NCBI GenBank assembly: GCA_032433765.1
Contig: JAVIAB010000046.1
Location: forward strand, 65,852,375 to 65,916,374
Direction of reading: 5' to 3'
From: Megaustenia siamemsis
Lineage: Eukaryota; Mollusca; Gastropoda; Stylommatophora; Ariophantidae
DNA length: 64,000 nt
Below are positions 46,968 through 58,400 of this stretch, one piece after another. How positions within the stretch are numbered: the stretch's first letter is position 1; each line of letters opens with the position of its first letter. The notes beneath the pieces were generated by a model. It was not told the origin of the DNA. It searched no databases and worked only from the letters and a program-made list of their open reading frames with translations. Position numbers and translations under genes: made by a program.

Positions 46968-47002
46968 CAGCAACAAGAAAGTTGTGGCCTCCATGAGCTC
47001 AA
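46968..47002 (+). other. Possible short exon or coding-like segment (weak)
   Basis: TTCTCTGTTCCCAG (to 46967) is a good acceptor, and GTAAAT at 47003 is a moderate donor. One frame of the 35 bases reads SNKKVVASMSS, which faintly recalls the (A/S)xKVVxFM stretch that follows the neck in class I myosins. However, the phase needed after 37281 gives QQQESCGLHEL instead. The first repeat unit of the next array starts right after it. Confidence 0.15.
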
Positions 47003-47010
47003 GTAAATGG

Positions 47011-49610
47011 GACCAATCCCTTCCTAATGTCTGGGAATGTAACCAATCCCTTCCTAATGTCTGGGAATGTAACCAATCCCTTCCTAATGTCTGGGAATGT
47101 AACCAATCCCTTCCTAATGTCTGGGAATGTAACCAATCCCTTCCTAATGTCTGGGAATGGGACCAATCCCTTCCTAATGTCTGGGAATGTAACCAATCCC
47201 TTCCTAATGTCTGGGAATGTAACCAATTACTTCCTAATGTCTGGGAATGTAACCAATCCCTTCCTAATGTCTGGGAATGGGACCAATCCCTTCCTAATGT
47301 CTGGGAATGTAACCAATCCCTTCCTAATGTCTGGGAATGGGACCAATCCCTTCCTAATGTCTGGGAATGTAACCAATCCCTTCCTAATGTCTGGGAATGT
47401 AACCAATCCCTTCCTAATGTCTGGGAATGTAACCAATCCTTTCCTAATGTCTGGGAATGGGACCAATCCCTTCCTAATGTCTGGGAATGTAACCAATCCC
47501 TTCCTAATGTCTGGGAATGTAACCAATCCCTTCCTAATGTCTGGGAATGTAACCAATCCCTTCCTAATGTCTGGGAATGTAACCAATCCCTTCCTAATGT
47601 CTGGGAATGTAACCAATCCCTTCCTAATGTCTGGGAATGTAACCAATCTTTCCTAATGTCTGGGAATGTAACCAATCCCTTCCTAATGTCTGGGAATGTA
47701 ACCAATCCCTTCCTAATGTCTGGGAATGTAACCAATCCCTTCCTAATGTCTGGGAATGTAACCAATCCCTTCCTAATGTCTGGGAATGTAACCAATCCCT
47801 TCCTAATGTCTGGGAATGTAACCAATCCTTTCCTAATGTCTGGGAATGTAACCAATCCTTCCTAATGTCTGGGAATGGGACCAATCCTTCCTAATGTCTG
47901 GGAATGGGACCAATCCCTTCCTAATGTCTGGGAATGGGACCAATCACTTCCTAATGTCTGGGAATGTGACCAATCACTTCCTAATGTCTGGGAATGGGAA
48001 CCAATCACTTGCTAATGTCTGGGAATGTAACCAATCACTTGCTAATGTCTGGGAATGTGACCAATCACTTCCTAATGTCTGGGAATGTGACCAATCCCTT
48101 CCTAATGTCTGGGAATGTAACTAATCACTTCCTAATGTCTGGGAATGTGATCAATCCCTTCCTAATGTCTGGGAATGTAACCAATCACTTCCTAATGTCT
48201 GGGAATGTAACCAATTATTCCTAATGTCTGGGAATGTGACCAATCCCTCCTAATGTCTGGGAATGTGACCAATCCCTTCCTAATGTCTGGGAATGTGACC
48301 AATCCCTTCCTAATGTCTGGGAATGTGACCAATCCCTTCCTAATGTCTGGGAATGTGACCAATCCCTTCTAATGTCTGGAATGTGACCAATCCCTTCTAA
48401 TGGCTGGGAATGTGACCAATCCCTTCATAATGTCTGAGAATGTGACCAATCCCTTCCTAATGTCTGGGAAGTGACCAATCCCTTCCTAATGTCTGGGAAT
48501 GTGACCAATCCCTTCCTAATGTCTGGGAATGTGACCAATCCCTTCCTAATGTCTGGAAATGTAAACCAATCACTTCCTAATGTCTGGGAATGTGACCAAT
48601 CCCTTCCTAATGTCTGGGAATGTGACCAATCTCTTCCTAATGTCTGGGAATGTGACCAATCCCTTCCTAATGTCTGGGAATATGACCAATCCCTTCCTAA
48701 TGTCTGGGAATGTGACCAATACCTTCCTAATGTCTGGGAATGTAACCAATCACTTCCTAATGTCTGGGAATGTAACCAATTACTTCCTAATGTCTGGGAA
48801 TGTGACCAATCCTTCCTAATGTCTGGGAATGTGACCAATCCCTTCCTAATGTCTGGGAATGTGACCAATCCCTTCCTAATGTCTGGGAATGTGACCAATC
48901 ACTTCCTAATGTCTGGGAATGTGACCAATCCCCTTCCTAATGTCTGGGAATGTGACCAATCACTTCCTAATGTCTGGAATGTAACCAATTACTTCCTAAT
49001 GTCTGGGAATGTGACCAATCCCTTCCTAATGTCTGGGAATGTGACCAATCCCTTCCTAATGTCAGGGAATGTGACCAATCCCTTCTTAATGTCTGGGAAT
49101 GTGACCAATCCCTTCCTAATGGCTGGGAATGTGACCAATCCCTTCATAATGTCTGAGAATGTGACCAATCCCTTCCTAATGTCTGGGAATGTGACCAATC
49201 CCTTCCTAATGTCTGGGAATGTGACCAATCCCTTCCTAATGTCTGGGAATGTGACCAATCCCTTCCTAATGTCTGGAAATGTAACCAATCCCTTCCTAAT
49301 GTCTGGGAATGTGACAATCCCTTCTAATGTCTGGGAATGTGACCAATCCCTTCCTAATGTCTGGGAATGTGACCAATCCCTTCCTAATGTCTGGGAATAT
49401 GACCAATCCCTTCCTAATGTCTGGGAATGTGACCAATACCTTCCTAATGTCTGGGAATGTGAGCAATCCCTCCTAATGTCTGGGAATGTGACCAATACCT
49501 TCCTAATGTCTGGGAATGTGACCAATACCTTCCTAATGTCTGGGGAATGTGACCAATACCTTCCTAATGTCTGGGAATGTGAGCAATCCCTTCCTAATGT
49601 CTGGGAATGC
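47011..49610. repeat. 30-bp CCAAT-containing minisatellite, about 86 copies
   Basis: Units read AACCAATCCCTTCCTAATGT and CTGGGAATGT, with GACCAAT, AATGGGACC and AATCACTTCC variants. Up to 47640 the copies are nearly perfect; after that single-base deletions appear (AATCCTTCC, AATCTTTCC). A block of about 720 bp is duplicated: the rare CCTTCATAATGTCTGAGAAT occurs near 48422 and 49141, and GAATATGACC near 48679 and 49395. Long open frames on both strands come from the 30-bp period. Confidence 0.95.
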
Positions 49611-49925
49611 GGCCAGGCTGGGCTTGGTCTCTGTCTTGATAACTTTTTCTTTATTCTCTTCTCCCCAGTTGTTGAGCCACGCTGTCTTCCTAATTATGCA
49701 TCAGTTTGCTTGCTATCGTCTGCTGTGCCAGATTGTCATCCAACTGTCTCTCTTTTCTTACATTTTTTCTGTTGTCACTTTGTGCTCCAATTTCTTCTCA
49801 TAAAATGCCTCGAAGTGTTCACTTTTTCTTACCAAATGTGTGACGGGAGCACAGTTTGTGTGTCTATTGGTCACTTAAAGAGGTTCATAATTTGTTTCAT
49901 TAAAGAATGTATCATTGGTCTCATT
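49611..49925. other. Unique intron segment
   Basis: About 315 bp. A good acceptor, TCTTCTCCCCAG, ends at 49669, but no donor and no myosin similarity follow, so I do not call an exon. Confidence 0.5.
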
Positions 49926-51425
49926 GTATAATTTCAGCATTGGTCTCATATAATTTCAGCATTGGTCTCATATAATTTCAGCATTGGTCTCATTGTATAA
50001 TTTCAGCATTGGTCTCATATAATTTCAGCATTGGTCTCATATAATTTCAGCATTGGTCTCATATAATTTCAGTATTGGTCTCATATAATTTCAGCATTGG
50101 TCTCATTGTATAATTTCAGCATTGGTCTCATTGTATAATTCAGCATTGGTCTCATTGTATAATTTCAGCATTGGTCTCATTGTATAATTTCAGCATTGGT
50201 CTCATTGTATAATTTCAGCATTGGTCTCATTGTATAATTTCAGCATTGGTCTCATTGTATATTTCAGCATTGGTCTCATATAATTTCAGCATTGGTCTCA
50301 TATATTTCAGCATTGGTCTCATATAATTTCAGCATTGGTCTCATATAATTTCAGCATTGGTCTCATTGTATAATTCAGCATTGGTCTCATTGTATAATTT
50401 CAGCATTGGTCTCATTGTATAATTTCAGCATTGGTCTCATTGTATAATTTCAGCATTGGTCTCATATAATTTCAGCATTGGTCTCATTGTATAATTTCAG
50501 CATTGGTCTCATTGTGTAATTTCAGCATTGGTCTCATATAATTTCAGCATTGGTCTCATTGTATAATTTCAGCATTGGTCTCATTGTATAATTTCAGCAT
50601 TGGCCTCATATAATTTCAGCATTGGTCTCATTGTATAATTTCAGCATTGGTCTCATTGTATAATTTCAGCATTGGTCTCATTGTATAATTTCAGCATTGG
50701 TCTCATTGTATAATTTCAGCATTGGTCTCATTGTATAATTCAGCATTGGTCATATAATTTCAGCATTGGTCTCATTGTATAATTTCAGCATTGGTCTCAT
50801 TGTGTAATTTCAGCATTGGTCTCATATAATTTCAGCATTGGTCTCCATTGTATAATTTCAGCATTGTTCTCATTGTATAATTTCAGCATTGGCCTCATAT
50901 AATTTCAGCATTGGTCTCATTGTATAATTTCAGCATTGGTCTCATTGTATAATTTCAGCATTGGTCTCATTGTATAATTTCAGCATTGGTCTCATTGTAT
51001 AATTTCAGCATTGGTCTCATTGTATAATTTCAGCATTGGTCTCATTGTATAATTTCAGCATTGGTCTCATTGTATAATTTCAGCATTGGTCTCATTGTAT
51101 AATTTCAGCATTGGTCTCATTGTATAATTTCAGCATTGGTCTCATATAATTTCAGCATTGGTCTCATATAATTTCAGCATTGGTCTCATTGTATAATTTC
51201 AGCATTGGTCTCATTGTATAATTTCAGCATTGGTCTCATTGTATATTTCAGCATTGGTCTCATATAATTTCAGCATTGGTCTCATATAATTTCAGCATTG
51301 TCTCATATAATTTCAGCATTGGTCTCATATAATTTCAGCATTGGTCTCATATAATTTCAGCATTGGTCTCATTGTATAATTTCAGCTTTGGTCTCATTGT
51401 ATATTTCAGCATTGGTCTCATTAAC
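49926..51425. repeat. 22/25-bp minisatellite with TTTCAG, about 62 copies
   Basis: The units are TTGGTCTCATTGTATAATTT plus CAGCA (25 bp) and a shorter form with CTCATATAATTTCAG (22 bp). Each unit includes the acceptor-like ATAATTTCAG in the sense of the host gene. The long and short forms cluster in runs. Confidence 0.94.
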
Positions 51426-51790
51426 AATTTCAATATCGATCATTTGACATGTTATTTACATATGTTAAGCTGTCATCATACCTTATAGGAGGATACGTCA
51501 CACCCCACTACTGGCTCCTTGCTACCAGCTTTACAGCAGCACTGAAGTTATTTGCCTGCCCTTCTCCCCCCCCCCCCCCCCCAACATCCACAATGTATCA
51601 TGTATCCCAGCCACCTAGATAATTGTTCTAGTTTTCTATCATTTCTGTGCCCGTGAATGTTCATCAACTGTGACAATCTTGTCATCAACTGCTGACATCA
51701 GTTTCATTCAACACTAGGTACGTTACTACTTCACTTTAACAATCAGGGCAGGTTGTTGCAGCATTTTCATTGTTGCTGAGATTTCTTTTC
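51426..51790. other. Unique intron segment with a poly-C run
   Basis: About 365 bp of unique sequence, including 17 consecutive C at 51566-51582. No exon of the myosin tail is recognisable. The homopolymer is a place where assembly length may be wrong. Confidence 0.6.
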
Positions 51791-52370
51791 TTGGATGTTT
51801 CTGAGTATTTTTTTGGAATGATTTTGTACGCATACTTGTGTTCATTGTAACTAATTCATTTTTTAGAATGATTTTGTACGCACACTTGTGTTCATTGTAA
51901 CTAATTCATTTTTTAGAATGATTTTGTACGCACACTTGTGTTCATTGTAACTAACTAATTCATTTTTTAGAATGATTTTGTACCCACACTTGTGTGTTCA
52001 TTGTAATTAATTCATTTTTAGAATGATTTTGTACGCACACTTGTGTTCATTGTAACTAACTAATTCATTTTTTAGAATGATTTTGTACCCACACTTGTGT
52101 GTTCATTGTAATTAATTCATTTTTAGAATGATTTTGTACGCACACTTGTGTGTTCATTGTAATTAATTCATCTTTTAGAATGATTTTGTACGCATACTTG
52201 TGTTCATTGTAACTAATTCATTTTTTGGAATGATTTTGTACGCACACTTGTGTTCATTGTAACTAATCATTTTTTAAATGATTTGTACGCACACTTGTGT
52301 TCATTGTAACTAATTCATTTTTTAGAATGATTTTGTACGCAAACTTGTGTTCATTGTAACTAATTCATTT
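51791..52370. repeat. 50-bp minisatellite, about 11 copies
   Basis: Units contain TTTTAGAATGATTTTGTACG and ACTTGTGTTCATTGTAACTA. Lengths vary through GTGTGTTC and CTAACTAATTC insertions. Confidence 0.93.
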
Positions 52371-52484
52371 TTTGTTGATATCAAAAGAATCATGATTGTT
52401 ATCTGTAGCATACTCAAACAGTCAATAATAGTCACACTCACACACTTTGGAGGTAGCCATGCAGCTGAAATTACACAAAATAGT
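52371..52484. other. Unique spacer
   Basis: About 115 bp of unique sequence before the largest array. Nothing recognised. Confidence 0.5.
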
Positions 52485-55400
52485 AGAAATGGTCTACTGA
52501 GGACAAGAGTTTGGCTTTGATCTAGTTAGAGAGAAATAGTCTACTGAGGAGATGAGTTTGGCTTTGATCTAGTTAGAGAGAAATAGTCTACTGAGGAGAT
52601 GAGGTTGGCTTTGATCTAGTTAGAGAAATAGTCTACTGAGGAGATGAGGTTGGCTTTGATCTAGTTAGAGAAATGGTCTACTGAGGAGATGAGTTTGGCT
52701 TTGATCTAGTTAGAGAGAAATGGTCTACTGAGGAGATGAGTTTGGCTTTGATCTAGTTAGAGAGAAATGGTCTACTGAGGAGATGAGTTTGGCTTTGATC
52801 TAGTTAGAGAAATAGTCTACTGAGGAGATGAGTTTGGCTTTGATCTAGTTAGAGAAATAGTCTACTGAGGAGATGAGTTTGGCTTTGATCTAGTTAGAGA
52901 GAAATGGTCTACTGAGGACAAGAGTTTGGCTTTGATCTAGTTAGAGAAATAGTCTACTGAGGAGATGAGTTTGGCTTTGATCTAGTTAGAGAGAAATGGT
53001 CTACTGAGGAGATGAGTTTGGCTTTGATCTAGTTAGAGAAATAGTCTACTGAGGAGATGAGGTTGGCTTTGATCTAGTTAGAGAGAAATGGTCTACTGAG
53101 GAGATGAGTTTGGCTTTGATCTAGTTAGAGAGAAATGGTCTACTGAGGAGATGAGTTTGGCTTTGATCTAGTTAGAGAGAAATGGTCTACTGAGGAGATG
53201 AGTTTGGCTTTGATCTAGTTAGAGAGAAATGGTCTACTGAGGAGATGAGTTTGGCTTTGATCTAGTTAGAGAGAAATGGTCTACTGAGAGATGAGTTTGG
53301 CTTTGATCTAGTTAGAGAGAAATGGTCTACTGAGGAGATGAGTTTGGCTTTGATCTAGTTAGAGAGAAATGGTCTACTGAGGACAAGAGTTTGGCTTTGA
53401 TCTAGTTAGAGAGAAATAGTCTACTGAGGAGATGAGGTTGGCTTTGATCTAGTTAGAGAAATAGTCTACTGAGGAGATGAGTTTGGCTTTGATCTAGTTA
53501 GAGAGAAATGGTCTACTGAGGAGATGAGTTTGGCTTTGATCTAGTTAGAGAGAAATGGTCTACTGAGGAGATGAGTTTGGCTTTGATCTAGTTAGAGAGA
53601 AATGGTCTACTGAGGACAAGAGTTTGGCTTTGATCTAGTTAGAGAAATGGTCTACTGAGGACAAGAGTTTGGCTTTGATCTAGTTAGAGAAATAGTCTAC
53701 TGAGGAGATGAGTTGGCTTTGATCTAGTTAGAGAAATAGTCTACTGAGGAGATGAGTTTGGCTTTGATCTAGTTAGAGAGAAATGGTCTACTGAGGAGAT
53801 GAGTTTGGCTTTGATCTAGTTAGAGAGAAATGGTCTACTGAGGAGATGAGTTTGGCTTTGATCTAGTTAGAGAGAAATGGTCTACTGAGGAGATGAGTTT
53901 GGCTTTGATCTAGTTAGAGAGAAATGGTCTACTGAGGAGATGAGTTTGGCTTTGATCTAGTTAGAGAAATGGTCTACTGAGGAGATGAGTTTGGCTTTGA
54001 TCTAGTTAGAGAGAAATGGTCTACTGAGGACAAGAGTTTGGCTTTGATCTAGTTAGAGAGAAATGGTCTACTGAGGACAAGAGTTTGGCTTTGATCTAGT
54101 TAGAGAGAAATGGTCTACTGAGGACAAGAGTTTGGCTTTGATCTAGTTAGAGAGAAATGGTCTACTGAGGAGATGAGGTTGGCTTTGATCTAGTTAGAGA
54201 GAAATAGTCTACTGAGGACAAGAGTTTGGCTTTGATCTAGTTAGAGAGAAATAGTCTACTGAGGAGATGAGGTTGGCTTTGATCTAGTTAGAGAAATGGT
54301 CTACTGAGGACAAGAGTTTGGCTTTGATCTAGTTAGAGAAATAGTCTACTGAGGAGATGAGGTTGGCTTTGATCTAGTTAGAGAAATGGTCTACTGAGGA
54401 GATGAGTTTGGCTTTGATCTAGTTAGAGAAATAGTCTACTGAGGAGATGAGTTTGGCTTTGATCCAGTTAGAGAAATGGTCTACTGAGGAGATGAGTTTG
54501 GCTTTGATCTAGTTAGAGAAATAGTCTACTGAGGAGATGAGTTTGGCTTTGATCTAGTTAGAGAAATAGTCTACTGAGGAGATGAGTTTGGCTTTGATCT
54601 AGTTAGAGAAATGGTCTACTGAGGAGATGAGTTTGGCTTTGATCTAGTTAGAAAGAAATGGTCTACTGAGGAGATGAGTTTGGCTTTGATCTAGTTAGAG
54701 AGAAATGGTCTACTGAGGAGATGAGTTTGGCTTTGATCTAGTTAGAGAGAAATGGTCTACTGAGGAGATGAGTTTGGCTTTGATCTAGTTAGAGAGAAAT
54801 GGTCTACTGAGGAGATGAGTTTGGCTTTGATCTAGTTAGAGAAATAGTCTACTGAGGAGATGAGTTTGGCTTTGATCCAGTTAGAGAAATGGTCTACTGA
54901 GGAGATGAGTTTGGCTTTGATCTAGTTAGAGAAATAGTCTACTGAGGAGATGAGTTTGGCTTTGATCTAGTTAGAGAAATAGTCTACTGAGGAGATGAGT
55001 TTGGCTTTGATCTAGTTAGAAAGAAATGGTCTGCTGAGGAGATGAGTTTGGCTTTGATCTAGTTAGAGAGAAATGGTCTACTGAGGAGATGAGTTTGGCT
55101 TTGATCTAGTTAGAGAGAAATGGTCTACTGAGGAGATGAGTTTGGCTTTGATCTAGTTAGAGAGAAATGGTCTACTGAGGAGATGAGTTTGGCTTTGATC
55201 TAGTTAGAGAGAAATGGTCTACTGAGGAGATGAGTTTGGCTTTGATCTAGTTAGAGAAATAGTCTACTGAGGAGATGAGTTTGGCTTTGATCTAGTTAGA
55301 GAAATGGTCTACTGAGGAGATGAGTTTGGCTTTGATCTAGTTAGAGAAATAGTCTACTGAGGAGATGAGTTTGGCTTTGATCTAGTTAGAGAAATGGTCT

Positions 55401-58400
55401 ACTGAGGAGATGAGTTTGGCTTTGATCTAGTTAGAGAGAATGGTCTACTGAGGAGATGAGTTTGGCTTTGATCTAGTTAGAGAGAAATGGTCTACTGAGG
55501 AGATGAGTTTGGCTTTGATCTAGTAAAAAAGAAATGGTCTACTGAGGAGATGAGTTTGGCTTTGATCTAGTTAGAGAGAAATGGTCTACTGAGGAGATGA
55601 GTTTGGCTTTGATCTAGTTAGAGAGAAATGGTCTACTGAGGAGATGAGTTTGGCTTTGATCTAGTTAGAGAGAAATGGTCTACTGAGGAGATGAGTTTGG
55701 CTTTGATCTAGTTAGAGAGAAATGGTCTACTGAGGAGATGAGTTTGGCTTTGATCTAGTTAGAGAAATAGTCTACTGAGGAGATGAGTTTGGCTTTGATC
55801 TAGTTAGAGAAATGGTCTACTGAGGAGATGAGTTTGGCTTTGATCTAGTTAGAGAAATAGTCTACTGAGGAGATGAGTTTGGCTTTGATCTAGTTAGAGA
55901 GAAATGGTCTACTGAGGAGATGAGTTTGGCTTTGATCTAGTAAAAAGAAATGGTCTACTGAGGAGATGAGTTTGGCTTTGATCTAGTTAGAGAGAAATGG
56001 TCTACTGAGGAGATGAGTTTGGCTTTGATCTAGTTAGAGAGAAATGGTCTACTGAGGAGATGAGTTTGGCTTTGATCTAGTTAAAGAGAAATGGTTTACT
56101 GATGAGATGAGTTTGGCTTTGATCTAGTTAGAGAGAAATGGTCTACTGAGGAGATGAGTTTGGCTTTGATCTAGTTAGAGAGAAATGGTCTACTGAGGAG
56201 ATGAGTTTGGCTTTGATCTAGTTAGAGAAATAGTCTACTGAGGACAAGAGTTTGGCTTTGATCTAGTTAGAGAGAAATGGTCTACTGAGGAGATGAGTTT
56301 GGCTTTGATCTAGTTAGAGAGAATGGTCTACTGAGGACAAGAGTTGGCTTTGATCTAGTTAGAGAAATGGTCTACTGAGGAGATGAGTTTGGCTTTGATC
56401 TAGTTAGAGAAATAGTCTACTGAGGAGATGAGTTTGGCTTTGATCTAGTTAGAGAAATGGTCTACTGAGGAGATGAGTTTGGCTTTGATCTAGTTAGAGA
56501 AATAGTCTACTGAGGAGATGAGTTTGGCTTTGATCTAGTTAGAGAAATAGTCTACTGAGGAGATGAGTTTGGCTTTGATCTAGTTAGAAAGAAATGGTCT
56601 GCTGAGGAGATGAGTTTGGCTTTGATCTAGTTAGAGAGAAATGGTCTACTGAGGAGATGAGTTTGGCTTTGATCTAGTTAGAGAGAAATGGTCTACTGAG
56701 GAGATGAGTTTGGCTTTGATCTAGTTAGAGAGAAATGGTCTACTGAGGAGATGAGTTTGGCTTTGATCTAGTTAGAGAGAATGGTCTACTGAGGAGATGA
56801 GTTTGGCTTTGATCTAGTTAGAGAAATAGTCTACTGAGGAGATGAGTTTGGCTTTGATCTAGTTAGAGAAATGGTCTACTGAGGAGATGAGTTTGGCTTT
56901 GATCTAGTTAGAGAAATAGTCTACTGAGGAGATGAGTTTGGCTTTGATCTAGTTAGAGAAATGGTCTACTGAGGAGATGAGTTGGCTTTGATCTAGTTAG
57001 AGAGAAATGGTCTACTGAGGAGATGAGTTTGGCTTTGATCTAGTTAGAGAGAAATGGTCTACTGAGGAGATGAGTTTGGCTTTGATCTAGTAAAAAGAAA
57101 TGGTCTACTGAGGAGATGAGTTTGGCTTTGATCTAGTTAGAGAGAAATGGTCTACTGAGGAGATGAGTTTGGCTTTGATCTAGTTAGAGAGAAATGGTCT
57201 ACTGAGGAGATGAGTTTGGCTTTGATCTAGTTAAAGAGAAATGGTTTACTGATGAGATGAGTTTGGCTTTGATCTAGTTAGAGAGAAATGGTCTACTGAG
57301 GAGATGAGTTTGGCTTTGATCTAGTTAGAGAAATAGTCTACTGAGGACAAGAGTTTGGCTTTGATCTAGTTAGAGAGAAATGGTCTACTGAGGAGATGAG
57401 TTTGGCTTTGATCTAGTTAGAGAGAAATGGTCTACTGAGGAGATGAGTTTGGCTTTGATCTAGTTAGAGAAATAGTCTACTGAGGACAAGAGTTTGGCTT
57501 TGATCTAGTTAGAGAGAAATGGTCTACTGAGGAGATGAGTTTGGCTTTGATCTAGTTAGAGAGAAATGGTCTACTGAGGAGATGAGTTTGGCTTTGATCT
57601 AGTTAGAGAAATGGTCTACTGAGGAGATGAGGTTGGCTTTGATCTAGTTAGAGAAATGGTCTACTGAGGACAAGAGTTTGGCTTTGATCTAGTTAGAGAA
57701 ATGGTCTAATGAGGAGAAGAGTTTGGCTTTGATCTAGTTAGAGAAATAGTCTACTGAGGAGATGAGGTTGGCTTTGATCTAGTTAGAGAAATGGTCTACT
57801 GAGGAGATGAGGTTGGCTTTGATCTAGTTAGAGAGAAATGGTCTACTGAGGAGATGAGGTTGGCTTTGATCTAGTTAGAGAAATGGTCTACTGAGGAGAT
57901 GAGGTTGGCTTTGATCTAGTTAGAGAAATGGTCTACTGAGGAGATGAGTTTGGCTTTGATCTAGTTAGAGAGAAATGGTCTACTGAGGAGATGAGTTTGG
58001 CTTTGATCTAGTTAGAGAGAAATGGTCTACTGAGGAGATGAGTTTGGCTTTGATCTAGTTAGAGAGAAATGGTCTACTGAGGAGATGAGTTTGGCTTTGA
58101 TCTAGTTAGAGAGAAATGGTCTACTGAGGAGATGAGTTTGGCTTTGATCTAGTTAGAGAAATAGTCTACTGAGGACAAGAGTTTGGCTTTGATCTAGTTA
58201 GAGAGAAATGGTCTACTGAGGAGATGAGTTTGGCTTTGATCTAGTTAGAGAAATGGTCTACTGAGGACAAGAGTTTGGCTTTGATCTAGTTAGAGAAATG
58301 GTCTACTGAGGAGATGAGGTTGGCTTTGATCTAGTTAGAGAATAGTCTACTGAGGAGATGAGTTTGGCTTTGATCTAGTTAGAGAAATGGCTTACTGAGG

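Larger units (their letters stand above)
46656..47010. other. Unique intron segment
   Basis: Mostly unique sequence between two large arrays. It contains a heptamer repeat and a possible short exon, both listed separately. Confidence 0.55.

Noticed and set aside
49658..49800. Exon after the TCTTCTCCCCAG acceptor
   Set aside because: Both open frames after it lack myosin features and no donor follows at a sensible place.
46929..49931. Overlapping open frames of 200-486 codons on both strands
   Set aside because: They are the 30-bp minisatellite translated in several frames at once. Frame changes occur wherever a unit loses a base, and the open frames merely continue into unique intron sequence.
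51480..51545. Exon-like GC-richer stretch after CTTATAG
   Set aside because: No frame resembles the myosin neck or tail, and no convincing donor is present.
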